From assembly GCA_038256525.1 (NCBI GenBank), contig JBBSKF010000115.1:1-12378 (forward strand): a DNA stretch of 12,378 bases, given 5' to 3'. Shown here piece after piece: positions 1 through 7,425 of this stretch. The DNA is from SCTD01 sp038256525 (GTDB lineage: Bacteria; Actinomycetota; Actinomycetes; Mycobacteriales; SCTD01). Below the pieces are notes generated by a model that saw only the letters and a list, made by a program, of their open reading frames with translations, was not told the DNA's origin and ran no database searches. Each line of letters opens with the position of its first letter. Position 1 is the stretch's first letter. The translations under genes were made by a program, and so were the position numbers.

Positions 1-1035
1 CCGCGGACGGCGGGACTGACACCAGCGGCGACCAGATGTTCACCATCGAGGTGACCGCGGTCAACGACGCCCCGAGTTTCACCCTGCCGGTGCCTGCTGA
101 TCAGAGCGTGCCGGAGGATGCCGGCGCCCAGACGGTGCCTGGGTTCGCGACCGACATGAGCGCCGGCCCGGCCGACGAGTCCGGCCAGAGCCTGACCTTC
201 TCGGTGGGCAACAACAACCCCTCGCTGTTCGCCGTCCAGCCCGGCATCGACGAGGTCACCGGCACCCTCACCTACACCCCGGCGCCGGACGTCAACGGCG
301 CGGCGACGGTGACGGTGACGCTCGGCGACGACGGTGGCACCGCGGACGGCGGGGATGACACGAGCAACGCGCGGCTGTTCGACATCACGGTGAACGCTGT
401 GAACGACGCTCCGAGTTTCGCCTTGCCGGTGCCTGCTGATCAGAGCGTGCTGGAGGATGCCGGCGCCCAGACGGTGCCCGTGTTCGCGACCGTCATCAGC
501 GCCGGACCGGGCGACGAGTCCGGCCAGGCCCTCACCGTCTCGGTGGGCAACGACAACCCCTCGCTGTTCGCCGTCCAGCCCGACATCGACGAGGCCACCG
601 GCACCCTCACCTACACCCCGGCGCCGGACGTCAACGGCGCGGCGACGGTGACGGTGACGCTCGGCGACGACGGTGGCACCGCGGACGGCGGGACTGACAC
701 CAGCGGCGACCAGATGTTCACCATCGAGGTGACCGCGGTCAACGACGCCCCGAGTTTCACCCTGCCGGTGCCTGCTGATCAGAGCGTGCTGGAGGATGCC
801 GGCGCCCAGACGGTGGCCGGGTTCGCGACCGACATGAGCGCCGGCCCGGCCGACGAGTCCGGCCAGAGCCTGACCTTCTCGGTGGGCAACAACAACCCCT
901 CGCTGTTCGCCGTCCAGCCCGGCATCGACGAGGTCACCGGCACCCTCACCTATCGATCGGCGACGGGGGTGAGCGGCTCTGCGACCGTCACCGTGTCATT
1001 ACGCGACGACGGCGGCCTTGCCAACGCCGGAGACG
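1..1035 (+). repeat. Near-identical 339-bp VCBS-type repeat units
   Basis: About three units of 339 bp (113 codons) lie in tandem inside the giant surface gene. Bases 1-274 match 679-952 with three mismatches that I can count (at 112, 138 and 140), an offset of two units. Bases 257-353 match 596-692 exactly, an offset of one unit. The middle unit is more diverged in its first half. This mosaic pattern looks like recent duplication or gene conversion between units. The array continues off the left edge, so the copy number is unknown. Confidence 0.9.
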
Positions 1036-4000
1036 ACACCAGCGGCGACCAGATCTTCGCCATCACCGTCGTGCCGCCCAATGCCACGCCGACCGACATC
1101 ACGCTGGCGCCGAGCTCGATCGCCGAGAACAACGCGCCCGGCGCGACAGTGGGCACCCTGACCACTGCGGACGCCGATCCCGCCGACACCCATACCTACG
1201 CACTGGTGGCCGGCACGGGCGCTGAGGACAACGCGTCCTTCTCCATCTCGGGCACGGGCCTGCAGATCGCCATGGGAACGGACTTCGAGACCAAGAACTC
1301 CTACTCGATCCGTGTTCGGACCGGCGACGGCAAGGTCAACGGAACCTTCGAGAAGGCCCTCACCGTGACCGTGAGCAATCTCAACGAGGCTCCCACGGAC
1401 ATCACTCTGTCGCCAGCGAGCATCGACGAGAACAATCCGCCAGGTGCCACTGTGGGGATGCTGTCGGCCGCTGATCCTGACGCCACCGAGACACACACCT
1501 TCAGTCTGGTCGCGGGGACGGGCAGCACCGACAACGGTTCGTTCACGATCCTCGGCAACGCGCTCCGACTCACCGCAAGCGCCAATTTCGAAGCCACGGC
1601 GAGCTACTCGGTCCGCATCCAGGTCACCGACGCCGACGGCGCCACCTTCAGCGAACAGCTCATGATCGCGGTGAACAACCTGAACGAGGCGCCCACCGAC
1701 ATCTCGCTGACAGCCGCCAGCATCAACGAGAACAACGCCCCTGGCGCCACGGTGGGCACGCTCTCCGCCACGGACGAGGATGCTGGCGAGACGCACACCT
1801 TCTCGCTGGTGACCGGCACCGGCGACACAGACAACGCCGCGTTCACGATCTCGGGAACCTCGCTGCAAGCCACCGGCGCCCTCGACTTCGAGTCCAAGGC
1901 CAGCTACTCCGTCCGCGTCCAGGTCTCCGACGCCGGCACCGCCACCTTCGCGGAGTCGTTCACGATCACCGTGAACAACGTCAACGAGGCGCCGACCGAC
2001 ATTGCGTTGGCAGCCGCCGCCATCAACGAGAACAACCCCGTCAACGCTGTGATCGGTGCGCTCTCTGCCACCGACCAGGACGCCGGGCAGACCCATGTGT
2101 TCGCGCTCGTGGCTGGCGAAGGCTCGACGGACAACGCCTCCTTCAACGTCGCCGGCACCTCCCTGCAGGCCAGCGTCGCCTTCAACTTCGAGGTCAAGAA
2201 CAGCTACACGATCCGGGTGCAGGCAACCGACAACGGCTCTCCGGCGTTGTCCTATGACGAGGTGCTCATCATCACGGTGAACGACGTGAACGACCCACCG
2301 GTGGCGGCGGCCGACAGCTACAGCGGCGCTATCGGCAACACGCTCGCCGTGCTCGGCACCACGGGCACCGGTCCCCAGGTCGTCCTCACCGGAAGCGTGG
2401 CGATCAGCAATGACACCGACGAGGACACCGGTGCCTTCGCTGCCCCCCTGACAGCTGTGGCCGAGACCGTCCCCTCGACCGGTGGTGGCACCGCGACCAT
2501 CGGCATCGGCGGCGATTTCACCTTCCTGCCCGGCGTCGGTGACAAGAACCAGAGCGACACCTTCACCTACCAGGCCACCGACGGGACTGCGATGACCGCA
2601 GGCACCGTGACCGTCACCATCAGCAACAACCTGGTCTGGTACGTGAACAGCGCCGCGTCGTCCGCCGTCCCCGACGGCCGCTCGAGCTCGCCGTTCACCG
2701 CCCTCACCGGTGTCAACGGGGCCGGAGGGGTGGGTGACTCGGACAACACCGGCGACACCATCTTCCTGCACCAGGGCGCCGGTGCCTACACCGGCGGCCT
2801 TCCGCTCGAGTCGGGCCAGAGGCTGTGGGGCCAGAGCTTCGGGCTGGTGCTGAACAACGGCCTCGGCAACCTCACCCTTGTCGCCGCCGGCGGCTCCAAC
2901 CCGATCGTCAACGGCGGCCTCTCGCTGGCAGGCGGCGTCGACGTCCAGGGGATCACCCTCGGGGACGCGAGCGGCTTCGCCGTCAGCGGCACCGGCGTGG
3001 GCGCCAGCACCGTCGGCCAGGTGTCCGGCGCCCAGGTCAACATCAACAACGCCACCGGCGGTGGTGTCTCGCTGACCACCGGGACTCCCGCGGTGACGAT
3101 CGGCTCCCTCATCTCGTCCGGCGGCACCAACGGTGTCAGCCTCACCGGACTGACCGGCGGCTCGTTCACCGCCGCAGGCGGGGCGATCAGCGGCGCCAGC
3201 GGCGCAGACGTGCTGATCAGCGGCGGCAGCGCCAGCGTGACCATCGCCGCCGCCGTGAGCAACACGGCTGGCCGCTCGGTCGATGTCCAGAGCCGCACGG
3301 GTGGCACGGTCACGCTCTCGGGCGCCGTGAACGACACCGGCAACGGCGTCTTCCTCAACGCCAACGCCGGGTCCATCGTGAACCTGACCGGTGTCCTGAC
3401 CCTCACGACCGGGGCCAGCCCGGCCTTCACCGCCACGGCCGGCGGGACAGTGTCCGCCACCAACACGGCCAGCACGATCACGACCACGACCGGCACCGCA
3501 CTCAACGTGGCCAACACGAACATCGGCGCCGACGGCCTGAGATTCCAACGCATCTCGGCTGGTGGCGTCGGTTCCGGACCGGCGAACGGCATCGTGCTGA
3601 ACACCACCGGGACCGCCGGCGGCTTGGCCGTCTCGGGTGCCGGTTCAGTGGACAGCGGCGGCATCATCCAAGCCACCACCGGCGACGCCATCTCGCTGAA
3701 CAGCACCCGAGGCGTGTCCCTGACCCGGATGAGGATCCAGAACAGCCTGGGCAGCGGCATCAACGGTTCCAACGTGACCAACTTCGACCTCGTGTCCAGC
3801 ACCGTCGACAACAGTGGCGACAACGGCGCTGCCGATGAGGCCGGGATCCGCTTCACGAACCTGCTCGGCACCGCCACCATCGCCTCGTCCACGGTTGCCA
3901 ACTCGATCGAGGACAACGTCCGCGTCATCAACAGCACCGGAACCTTGAGCCAGTTCACGGTGACTGCGAGCACCATTCGCGACACCGAGGCAATCGATCC

Positions 4001-4901
4001 AGGCAACAACGGCCTGCTGATCCAGGCCGACGGCACCGCCAGCATCACCGCCGACGTCACCGGCTCGAGCTTCCTGCGCAACCGGGCCAACGGCATCCAG
4101 GTCGTCACCAACGGTGGTGGCTCCATCGACGCCGAGATCGGCACGGCGGCGGCCTCGAGCGGCGGCACGTTCACCGACAACAACATCGGCGTGAACATCG
4201 CCCACAACAGCAGCGGCACGATGCGGTTCAACGTGAAGAACACCACTGTGTCGACGCCCGGTCTCAGCGGAGCGGCCTCACCGATCAACATCAACCGGGG
4301 CGGGGCTCCCGGCGTCGCCGCCCGCGGCCTGATGCAGGGCAATGTCGAGGACAACGTCCTGACGAACAACAACTCGCTGACGGGGCCCGGGATTCGTATC
4401 GTCTCCAACGGCTGTGCGACCGGATCCAACAACACCATGCGGGTGCGGGTGGACGGCAACAGCATCACGCAGGTCCAGAACCATGGCATCCAGGTGCTCA
4501 ACCGCGACGGTGACGCAACGATCGACCTCATCGTGACCGATAACCTCGTGAATCCCTCCGGGCCGGGGGCCATCGACGGGATCAGGGTGGACGCCGGTGC
4601 CACGTCGACGAACGTCTGCGGCAACGTGGACAACGGCATCATCAACGCCCACATCAGCGCCAACCGCGTGTCCACGGTCGCTACCCAGTCCGACATCCGG
4701 GTGCGTCAGCGATTCAACTCGACGTTCCGGCTCCAGGGCTACGCCGGCTCCGCCACAGATGACGCTGCCGTGGCAGCATTTCTCGACGGGCAGAACAACA
4801 ACGCCGCGGGCGGCGCGCCCAACACGGTCTCGGCGGACCACACCGCAACGGGCAGCGCCGGCTTCCTGTCCATCCCCGATGTCACGGACCCCGTGCCGTG
4901 A
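1..4901 (+). CDS. Giant cadherin/VCBS-repeat and beta-helix surface protein (5' partial)
   Basis: This is the C-terminal 1632 residues of a protein whose start lies left of the window; the frame is open from base 3 to the TGA at 4899. Three 113-residue VCBS/tandem-95-like repeats come first (motifs AVNDAPSF, TLTYTPAPDVNG, DDGGTADGG). Four cadherin-like repeats of 100-102 residues follow (about residues 360-762), each opening N-E/A-x-P-T-D-I and containing an ENN motif and Asp-rich DxD segments typical of calcium sites. Another cadherin/Ig-like domain covers about 763-876. A long Gly/Asn/Thr/Val-rich segment begins at VWYVNSAAS (base 2636) and shows the spacing of a parallel beta-helix. The C-terminus has no LPxTG motif, no terminal hydrophobic helix and no basic tail, so the mode of surface attachment is unclear. 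I found only two cysteines (bases 4413 and 4617). The family suggests a secreted or cell-surface adhesin; the ligand is unknown. Collar genes begin 60 bases downstream. Confidence 0.9.
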   Translation, partial: ADGGTDTSGDQMFTIEVTAVNDAPSFTLPVPADQSVPEDAGAQTVPGFATDMSAGPADESGQSLTFSVGNNNPSLFAVQPGIDEVTGTLTYTPAPDVNGAATVTVTLGDDGGTADGGDDTSNARLFDITVNAVNDAPSFALPVPADQSVLEDAGAQTVPVFATVISAGPGDESGQALTVSVGNDNPSLFAVQPDIDEATGTLTYTPAPDVNGAATVTVTLGDDGGTADGGTDTSGDQMFTIEVTAVNDAPSFTLPVPADQSVLEDAGAQTVAGFATDMSAGPADESGQSLTFSVGNNNPSLFAVQPGIDEVTGTLTYRSATGVSGSATVTVSLRDDGGLANAGDDTSGDQIFAITVVPPNATPTDITLAPSSIAENNAPGATVGTLTTADADPADTHTYALVAGTGAEDNASFSISGTGLQIAMGTDFETKNSYSIRVRTGDGKVNGTFEKALTVTVSNLNEAPTDITLSPASIDENNPPGATVGMLSAADPDATETHTFSLVAGTGSTDNGSFTILGNALRLTASANFEATASYSVRIQVTDADGATFSEQLMIAVNNLNEAPTDISLTAASINENNAPGATVGTLSATDEDAGETHTFSLVTGTGDTDNAAFTISGTSLQATGALDFESKASYSVRVQVSDAGTATFAESFTITVNNVNEAPTDIALAAAAINENNPVNAVIGALSATDQDAGQTHVFALVAGEGSTDNASFNVAGTSLQASVAFNFEVKNSYTIRVQATDNGSPALSYDEVLIITVNDVNDPPVAAADSYSGAIGNTLAVLGTTGTGPQVVLTGSVAISNDTDEDTGAFAAPLTAVAETVPSTGGGTATIGIGGDFTFLPGVGDKNQSDTFTYQATDGTAMTAGTVTVTISNNLVWYVNSAASSAVPDGRSSSPFTALTGVNGAGGVGDSDNTGDTIFLHQGAGAYTGGLPLESGQRLWGQSFGLVLNNGLGNLTLVAAGGSNPIVNGGLSLAGGVDVQGITLGDASGFAVSGTGVGASTVGQVSGAQVNINNATGGGVSLTTGTPAVTIGSLISSGGTNGVSLTGLTGGSFTAAGGAISGASGADVLISGGSASVTIAAAVSNTAGRSVDVQSRTGGTVTLSGAVNDTGNGVFLNANAGSIVNLTGVLTLTTGASPAFTATAGGTVSATNTASTITTTTGTALNVANTNIGADGLRFQRISAGGVGSGPANGIVLNTTGTAGGLAVSGAGSVDSGGIIQATTGDAISLNSTRGVSLTRMRIQNSLGSGINGSNVTNFDLVSSTVDNSGDNGAADEAGIRFTNLLGTATIASSTVANSIEDNVRVINSTGTLSQFTVTASTIRDTEAIDPGNNGLLIQADGTASITADVTGSSFLRNRANGIQVVTNGGGSIDAEIGTAAASSGGTFTDNNIGVNIAHNSSGTMRFNVKNTTVSTPGLSGAASPININRGGAPGVAARGLMQGNVEDNVLTNNNSLTGPGIRIVSNGCATGSNNTMRVRVDGNSITQVQNHGIQVLNRDGDATIDLIVTDNLVNPSGPGAIDGIRVDAGATSTNVCGNVDNGIINAHISANRVSTVATQSDIRVRQRFNSTFRLQGYAGSATDDAAVAAFLDGQNNNAAGGAPNTVSADHTATGSAGFLSIPDVTDPVP
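1080..2288 (+). repeat. Four tandem cadherin-like repeats (about 300 bp each)
   Basis: The units start at the recurring Asn codon of N-x-x-P-T-D: 1080, 1383, 1683 and 1983, ending before a fifth Asn codon at 2289. The periods are 303, 300, 300 and 306 bp. Each unit carries ENN, a D-rich segment followed by T-H-x-F/Y, a D/N-F-E motif and S-Y-S/T-V/I-R. Unlike the upstream units, these have diverged at the DNA level, so they are an older duplication. Confidence 0.85.
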
Positions 4902-4949
4902 CCCAACCGATGCGTCCAGCACTCCGGTCAGACGCCAGCACCGACATGC

Positions 4950-4954
4950 GGGAG
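4950..4954 (+). promoter_or_regulatory. Ribosome binding site of first collar gene
   Basis: GGGAG lies 7 bases before the ATG at 4962. It supports that start over any in-frame alternative inside the gene. Confidence 0.55.
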
Positions 4955-4961
4955 CACTTCC

Positions 4962-5462
4962 ATGACTGAGCCCTTCCTGTCCGAGGTCCGTCTCATGAGT
5001 TTTGTGTTCGCTCCGAAAGGGTGGGCCCTCTGCAACGGTCAGCTGCTGCCCATCAACCAGAACCAGGCCCTGTTCTCCCTGCTCGGCACCACCTTCGGGG
5101 GCGACGGCCGGGTCAACTTCGCCCTCCCAGACCTGCGGGGCCGGGTGCCGATCCACGTCGGCAGCGGCCATTCCCTCGGCGAGCGGGGAGGCGAGCAGGC
5201 CCACACCTTGTCGACCGCAGAGTTGCCCACCCATGCTCACCTGGCCCAGGCCAGCACCAGCGACGGGAACAGCCCCCTGCCGGCCGGCAACGTGCTGGCC
5301 AGCACACCCAGCCAGATCTACGGTCCGGCGGCCGAGCTGACCACGCTCAACCCTGGCACCGTCAGCAACGTGGGTGGGAGCCAGGCCCATCTCAACATGC
5401 AACCGTTCCTCGCCCTCAATTTCTGCATCGCGCTGCAGGGCATCTTTCCCTCACCCAACTAA
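4962..5462 (+). CDS. Phage tail collar domain protein, MdpB-like (copy 1)
   Basis: The product is 166 residues. Residues 5-62 form a tail-collar domain (FAPKGWALCNGQLLP, then LGTTFGGDGR, then FALPDLRGR). A variable Ser/Thr/Pro-rich middle follows, and the C-terminus is hydrophobic (LNFCIALQGIFPS). This is the layout of microcystin-dependent-protein (COG4675) proteins, which are found outside phages in many bacteria and whose role is poorly known. It has an HAH motif at 91-93 and cysteines at 24 and 155. No signal peptide or membrane helix precedes the domain. It is the first of three paralogues in tandem, each with its own start and stop, so this is a duplicated family and not a broken gene. 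A phage tail fibre origin is likely, but no other phage structural gene is present. A surface-fibre role is inferred only. Confidence 0.92.
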   Translation: MTEPFLSEVRLMSFVFAPKGWALCNGQLLPINQNQALFSLLGTTFGGDGRVNFALPDLRGRVPIHVGSGHSLGERGGEQAHTLSTAELPTHAHLAQASTSDGNSPLPAGNVLASTPSQIYGPAAELTTLNPGTVSNVGGSQAHLNMQPFLALNFCIALQGIFPSPN

Positions 5463-5463
5463 G

Positions 5464-5469
5464 AGGAGG
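5464..5469 (+). promoter_or_regulatory. Ribosome binding site deciding start of second collar gene
   Basis: AGGAGG, a full Shine-Dalgarno match, lies 6 bases before the GTG at 5476. This sets the start at 5476 and rules out the longer open frame from the ATG at 5374, which would overlap the previous gene. Confidence 0.85.
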
Positions 5470-5475
5470 TCGGTC

Positions 5476-5979
5476 GTGAGCCAGCCCTACGTGGGTGAGA
5501 TTCGCATGTTCGGAGGGAACTTCGCCCCGTCCGGATGGTTGTTCTGTGCGGGTCAGCTGTTGCCCATCGCCGAGAACGAGACCCTCTTCCAGCTCATCGG
5601 CACCACCTATGGCGGCGATGGTGAGTCGACCTTCGCCCTGCCGGATCTGCGGGGGCGGTTGCCCCTCCACCAGGGCAACGGATTGTTGTTGGCCGAGACC
5701 GGGGGAGCGGAGCAGGTCACGCTCACGGTGAACCAGATTCCGGCTCACACCCACCCGATGCTTGCTTCGACGAGCGTCTCCACCCAGTCGTCCCCGGCTG
5801 GCAACGTCGTCGCGCAGTCCGCGGCCGCCGATCTCTACGTCGACGACGTCCCCAACGTGAGCCTGGCCACCACCGCCGTCACGCCGGTCGGTGGCAGCCA
5901 GCCGCACACCAATCTGCAGCCCTACCTGTGCGTCAGCTTCATCATCTCCCTGTTCGGCATCTTCCCGAGTCCCACGTAG
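5476..5979 (+). CDS. Phage tail collar domain protein, MdpB-like (copy 2)
   Basis: The product is 167 residues, starting at GTG behind a strong ribosome binding site and 13 bases after copy 1. The collar domain is at residues 5-62 (FAPSGWLFCAGQLLP, IGTTYGGDGE, FALPDLRGR). An HTH tripeptide at 91-93 sits at the same positions as HAH in copy 1. The C-terminal motif is SQPHTNLQPYL followed by a hydrophobic end (GIFPSPT). Cysteines are at 24 and 152. Copies 1 and 2 align almost without gaps up to residue 115, so they are paralogues with a constant frame and a variable middle. That is the pattern expected if the middle is the exposed or binding face. The molecular partner is unknown; it could hetero-oligomerise with copies 1 and 3. 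Confidence 0.92.
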   Translation: MSQPYVGEIRMFGGNFAPSGWLFCAGQLLPIAENETLFQLIGTTYGGDGESTFALPDLRGRLPLHQGNGLLLAETGGAEQVTLTVNQIPAHTHPMLASTSVSTQSSPAGNVVAQSAAADLYVDDVPNVSLATTAVTPVGGSQPHTNLQPYLCVSFIISLFGIFPSPT

Positions 5980-5982
5980 GAG
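5976..5982 (+). promoter_or_regulatory. Ribosome binding site overlapping the stop codon of collar copy 2
   Basis: GTAGGAG contains the TAG stop (5977-5979) of the preceding gene and ends 5 bases before the GTG at 5988. Ribosomes ending on copy 2 would sit on this site, which suggests translational coupling. Confidence 0.65.
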
Positions 5983-5987
5983 CGCCC

Positions 5988-6515
5988 GTGACCGATCCGT
6001 TCGTGGCCGAGATCCGCATCTTTCCGTTCAACTTCCCGCCCAAGGGCTGGGCATGGTGCGACGGCCAACTCCTGCCGCTGAGCCAGAACACCGCCCTGTT
6101 CTCCCTCCTGGGAACGACCTACGGGGGCGACGGCAGGTCCAACTTCGCCCTCCCAGACCTCCAGGGCCGGGCCCCGATGCACACCGGTCAAGGACCGGGG
6201 CTGTCGCTCCACGACCTGGGCGAGACGGGCGGAACGGAGACTGTGACGTTGCTCGAGTCCGAGACTCCGGCCCACTCCCATGCGATGCGGGCCAACAGCG
6301 ATGTCGCCGACCTCCAAGCCCCCGGACCCACCCGGTCGCTCGCCCGATCCCAGAACGCCCAGGCCTATCAGACGACCGTCAACGCATCGCTCGCCAGCCT
6401 GTCACCGCAGGCCCTGGCGCCGGCAGGTGGAGCCGCGCCGCACAACAATCTGCAGCCCTACCTCGCCTTCTACTTCTGCATCGCCCTCCAGGGCGTCTTC
6501 CCACCCCGGAGCTGA
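5988..6515 (+). CDS. Phage tail collar domain protein, MdpB-like (copy 3)
   Basis: The product is 175 residues, starting at GTG 8 bases after copy 2. An in-frame start at 5928 would put 60 bases inside copy 2 and is rejected because of the ribosome binding site at 5976-5982. The collar domain covers residues 5-62 (FPPKGWAWCDGQLLP, LGTTYGGDGR, FALPDLQGR). Relative to the other copies there is a short insertion around residues 68-77, so its H-x-H motif (HSH) falls at 96-98. The C-terminus has PHNNLQPYL and then FCIALQGVFPP. Cysteines are at 24 and 164. It resembles copy 1 more than copy 2 at both ends. Function as for copy 1: probably a fibre or adhesin-like protein, not shown by the sequence. 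Confidence 0.92.
   Translation: MTDPFVAEIRIFPFNFPPKGWAWCDGQLLPLSQNTALFSLLGTTYGGDGRSNFALPDLQGRAPMHTGQGPGLSLHDLGETGGTETVTLLESETPAHSHAMRANSDVADLQAPGPTRSLARSQNAQAYQTTVNASLASLSPQALAPAGGAAPHNNLQPYLAFYFCIALQGVFPPRS
6508..6511 (+). promoter_or_regulatory. Ribosome binding site of the GNAT gene
   Basis: GGAG, inside the last codons of collar copy 3, lies 8 bases before the ATG at 6520. It sets the GNAT start at 6520 and not at the upstream in-frame ATG at 6280. Confidence 0.5.
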
Positions 6516-6519
6516 AGGC

Positions 6520-7425
6520 ATGACCGGCAGGTCGAGAACGCCGTGGGCCGGCGACCAGGTGATGCTGCGTCCGGTGGTCGCCACCGACCTCGGGGTCCTG
6601 CGCGAGGTGTACTCCGCTACCCGAACTGAGGAGCTTGCCCTGGTCGACTGGACCGAGGTCGACAAGCAGTCGTTCGTCGGGCAGCAGTTCGACGCCCAGG
6701 ACCGTTACTACCGTCAGTACTACCCCGGGGCATCCTTCGACGTCGTTCTCCTGGACGGCCAACCGATCGGTCGCCTTTACGTCGACCGATGGCCGGAGGA
6801 GCTCAGGATCATCGACATCGCCCTCCTACCCCACCACCGCAACGGCGGAGTCGGCACTCTCCTGCTTCAGTGCCTGATGGACGACGCGGCCGCCTCGGGC
6901 AGAAAGGTCAGCATTCACGTCGAACGCTTCAATCCGGCGCTGCGCCTTTACACCCGGCTGGGCTTCGTACCGGTCGCCGATCGCGGTGTCTACCTGCTCA
7001 TGGAGTGGGCACCGGCCCCGCCTGCTCCCTCAGTCGGTTCACGAGATCACGGCCTGGTAAAGCATGCCGCGATCGTCCGGACCGAGGGGGACCAGGAACA
7101 ACGGGATCTCCCCGAGGTCGTGATGGCGGAGGGTGAAGGTCTGCTGCTCGACGAACCGACCGTCCGAGGCGCGAAAGACGAGGGAGAAGGGGATGCGCTG
7201 GACCGCACGCTCCCACTGCTCGGGCGATCCGTACCCGGTCTGCTCGCACTCGACGAGCACGAGCTCGAGCGCGTCGCCGTCGGCAGGGACAGCAAGGAAC
7301 AGCTGCCCGACGAGCGGGGCGAACGCCGCTGCGGTCAGGTGCTCGGGCACAGCAGCATGATACGCGTCACCATGGCCGGTTCCGGCTCGCCGCAGGGCGC
7401 CAAGGATGTTGGGGAGAAACAGTGA
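6520..7425 (+). CDS. GNAT-family N-acetyltransferase with antisense-overlapping C-terminal extension
   Basis: The open frame encodes 301 residues, but only about residues 12-165 look like an acetyltransferase. It shows the acetyl-CoA loop R107-N-G-G-V-G112 (R/Q-x-x-G-x-G/A) after strand IDIALLPHH, and N138-P-A-x-x-x-Y144 with LGF at 147-149, typical of the GNAT fold. The family transfers acetyl from acetyl-CoA to an amine; the substrate is unknown. From about residue 170 the sequence is rich in E, D, G and R and lies antisense to the gene at 7039-7350, so the extension is probably not a folded domain. The start is 4 bases after the third collar gene, so it belongs to that operon. The TGA (7423-7425) overlaps the GTG start of the next gene, so a long product translationally coupled to it cannot be excluded. 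The GNAT call is firm; the true C-terminus is uncertain. Confidence 0.85.
   Translation: MTGRSRTPWAGDQVMLRPVVATDLGVLREVYSATRTEELALVDWTEVDKQSFVGQQFDAQDRYYRQYYPGASFDVVLLDGQPIGRLYVDRWPEELRIIDIALLPHHRNGGVGTLLLQCLMDDAAASGRKVSIHVERFNPALRLYTRLGFVPVADRGVYLLMEWAPAPPAPSVGSRDHGLVKHAAIVRTEGDQEQRDLPEVVMAEGEGLLLDEPTVRGAKDEGEGDALDRTLPLLGRSVPGLLALDEHELERVAVGRDSKEQLPDERGERRCGQVLGHSSMIRVTMAGSGSPQGAKDVGEKQ
7039..7350 (-). CDS. DUF6916-like small protein (antisense to GNAT extension)
   Basis: The product is 103 residues, from a GTG at 7350-7348 to a TGA at 7041-7039. I recognise the DUF6916-type pattern: an N-terminal LTAAAFAPLVG, a central IPFSLVFRA, and a C-terminal LGEIPLFLVPLGPDD. The same pattern occurs in the next gene (7422-7841), where the matching pieces are VTADTFRPHVG, ESFSLLFRA and LGPFRIFVVPVGPRD. 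Two paralogues on opposite strands are hard to explain by chance. By my hand count over 7039-7350, G+C at the third codon position is about 88% read on this strand and about 76% read as GNAT, which also favours this strand. There is no signal peptide and no clear Shine-Dalgarno, but a TATCAT hexamer ends 6 bases before the GTG, as in leaderless actinobacterial genes. The function is unknown. It could be a cytoplasmic partner of the exported paralogue. Confidence 0.75.
   Translation of the reverse strand: MPEHLTAAAFAPLVGQLFLAVPADGDALELVLVECEQTGYGSPEQWERAVQRIPFSLVFRASDGRFVEQQTFTLRHHDLGEIPLFLVPLGPDDRGMLYQAVIS
7357..7362 (-). promoter_or_regulatory. Candidate -10 element for a leaderless DUF6916-like transcript
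   Basis: Read on the - strand this is TATCAT, a good TAnnnT hexamer. Six bases separate it from the GTG start at 7350, so a transcript starting at the usual distance would begin at or next to the GTG. No convincing -35 hexamer was found in the bases 17-18 upstream. Confidence 0.4.
7411..7416 (+). promoter_or_regulatory. Ribosome binding site of the Tat-exported DUF6916-like gene
   Basis: GGGGAG lies 5 bases before the GTG at 7422. It gives the start of the 139-residue product independent support. Confidence 0.6.

Noticed and set aside
999..3548. 849-residue open frame on the - strand
   Set aside because: It is antisense to the repeat surface gene. Its Gly/Val/Arg/Asp-rich composition is what GC-rich codon bias produces on the opposite strand, and no domain is recognisable.
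2786..4696. 636-residue open frame on the - strand
   Set aside because: It mirrors the beta-helix coding region, is low-complexity Pro/Val/Thr-rich, and shows no domain or ribosome binding site.
5374..5475. Longer N-terminus for collar copy 2
   Set aside because: The added residues overlap copy 1, have no similarity to a collar N-terminus, and the perfect AGGAGG points to the GTG at 5476.
4962..6515. Prophage or contractile injection system suggested by tail collar genes
   Set aside because: No capsid, portal, terminase, sheath, baseplate, lysis or integrase gene accompanies the collar genes in this window. The recombinase further right is housekeeping XerD.
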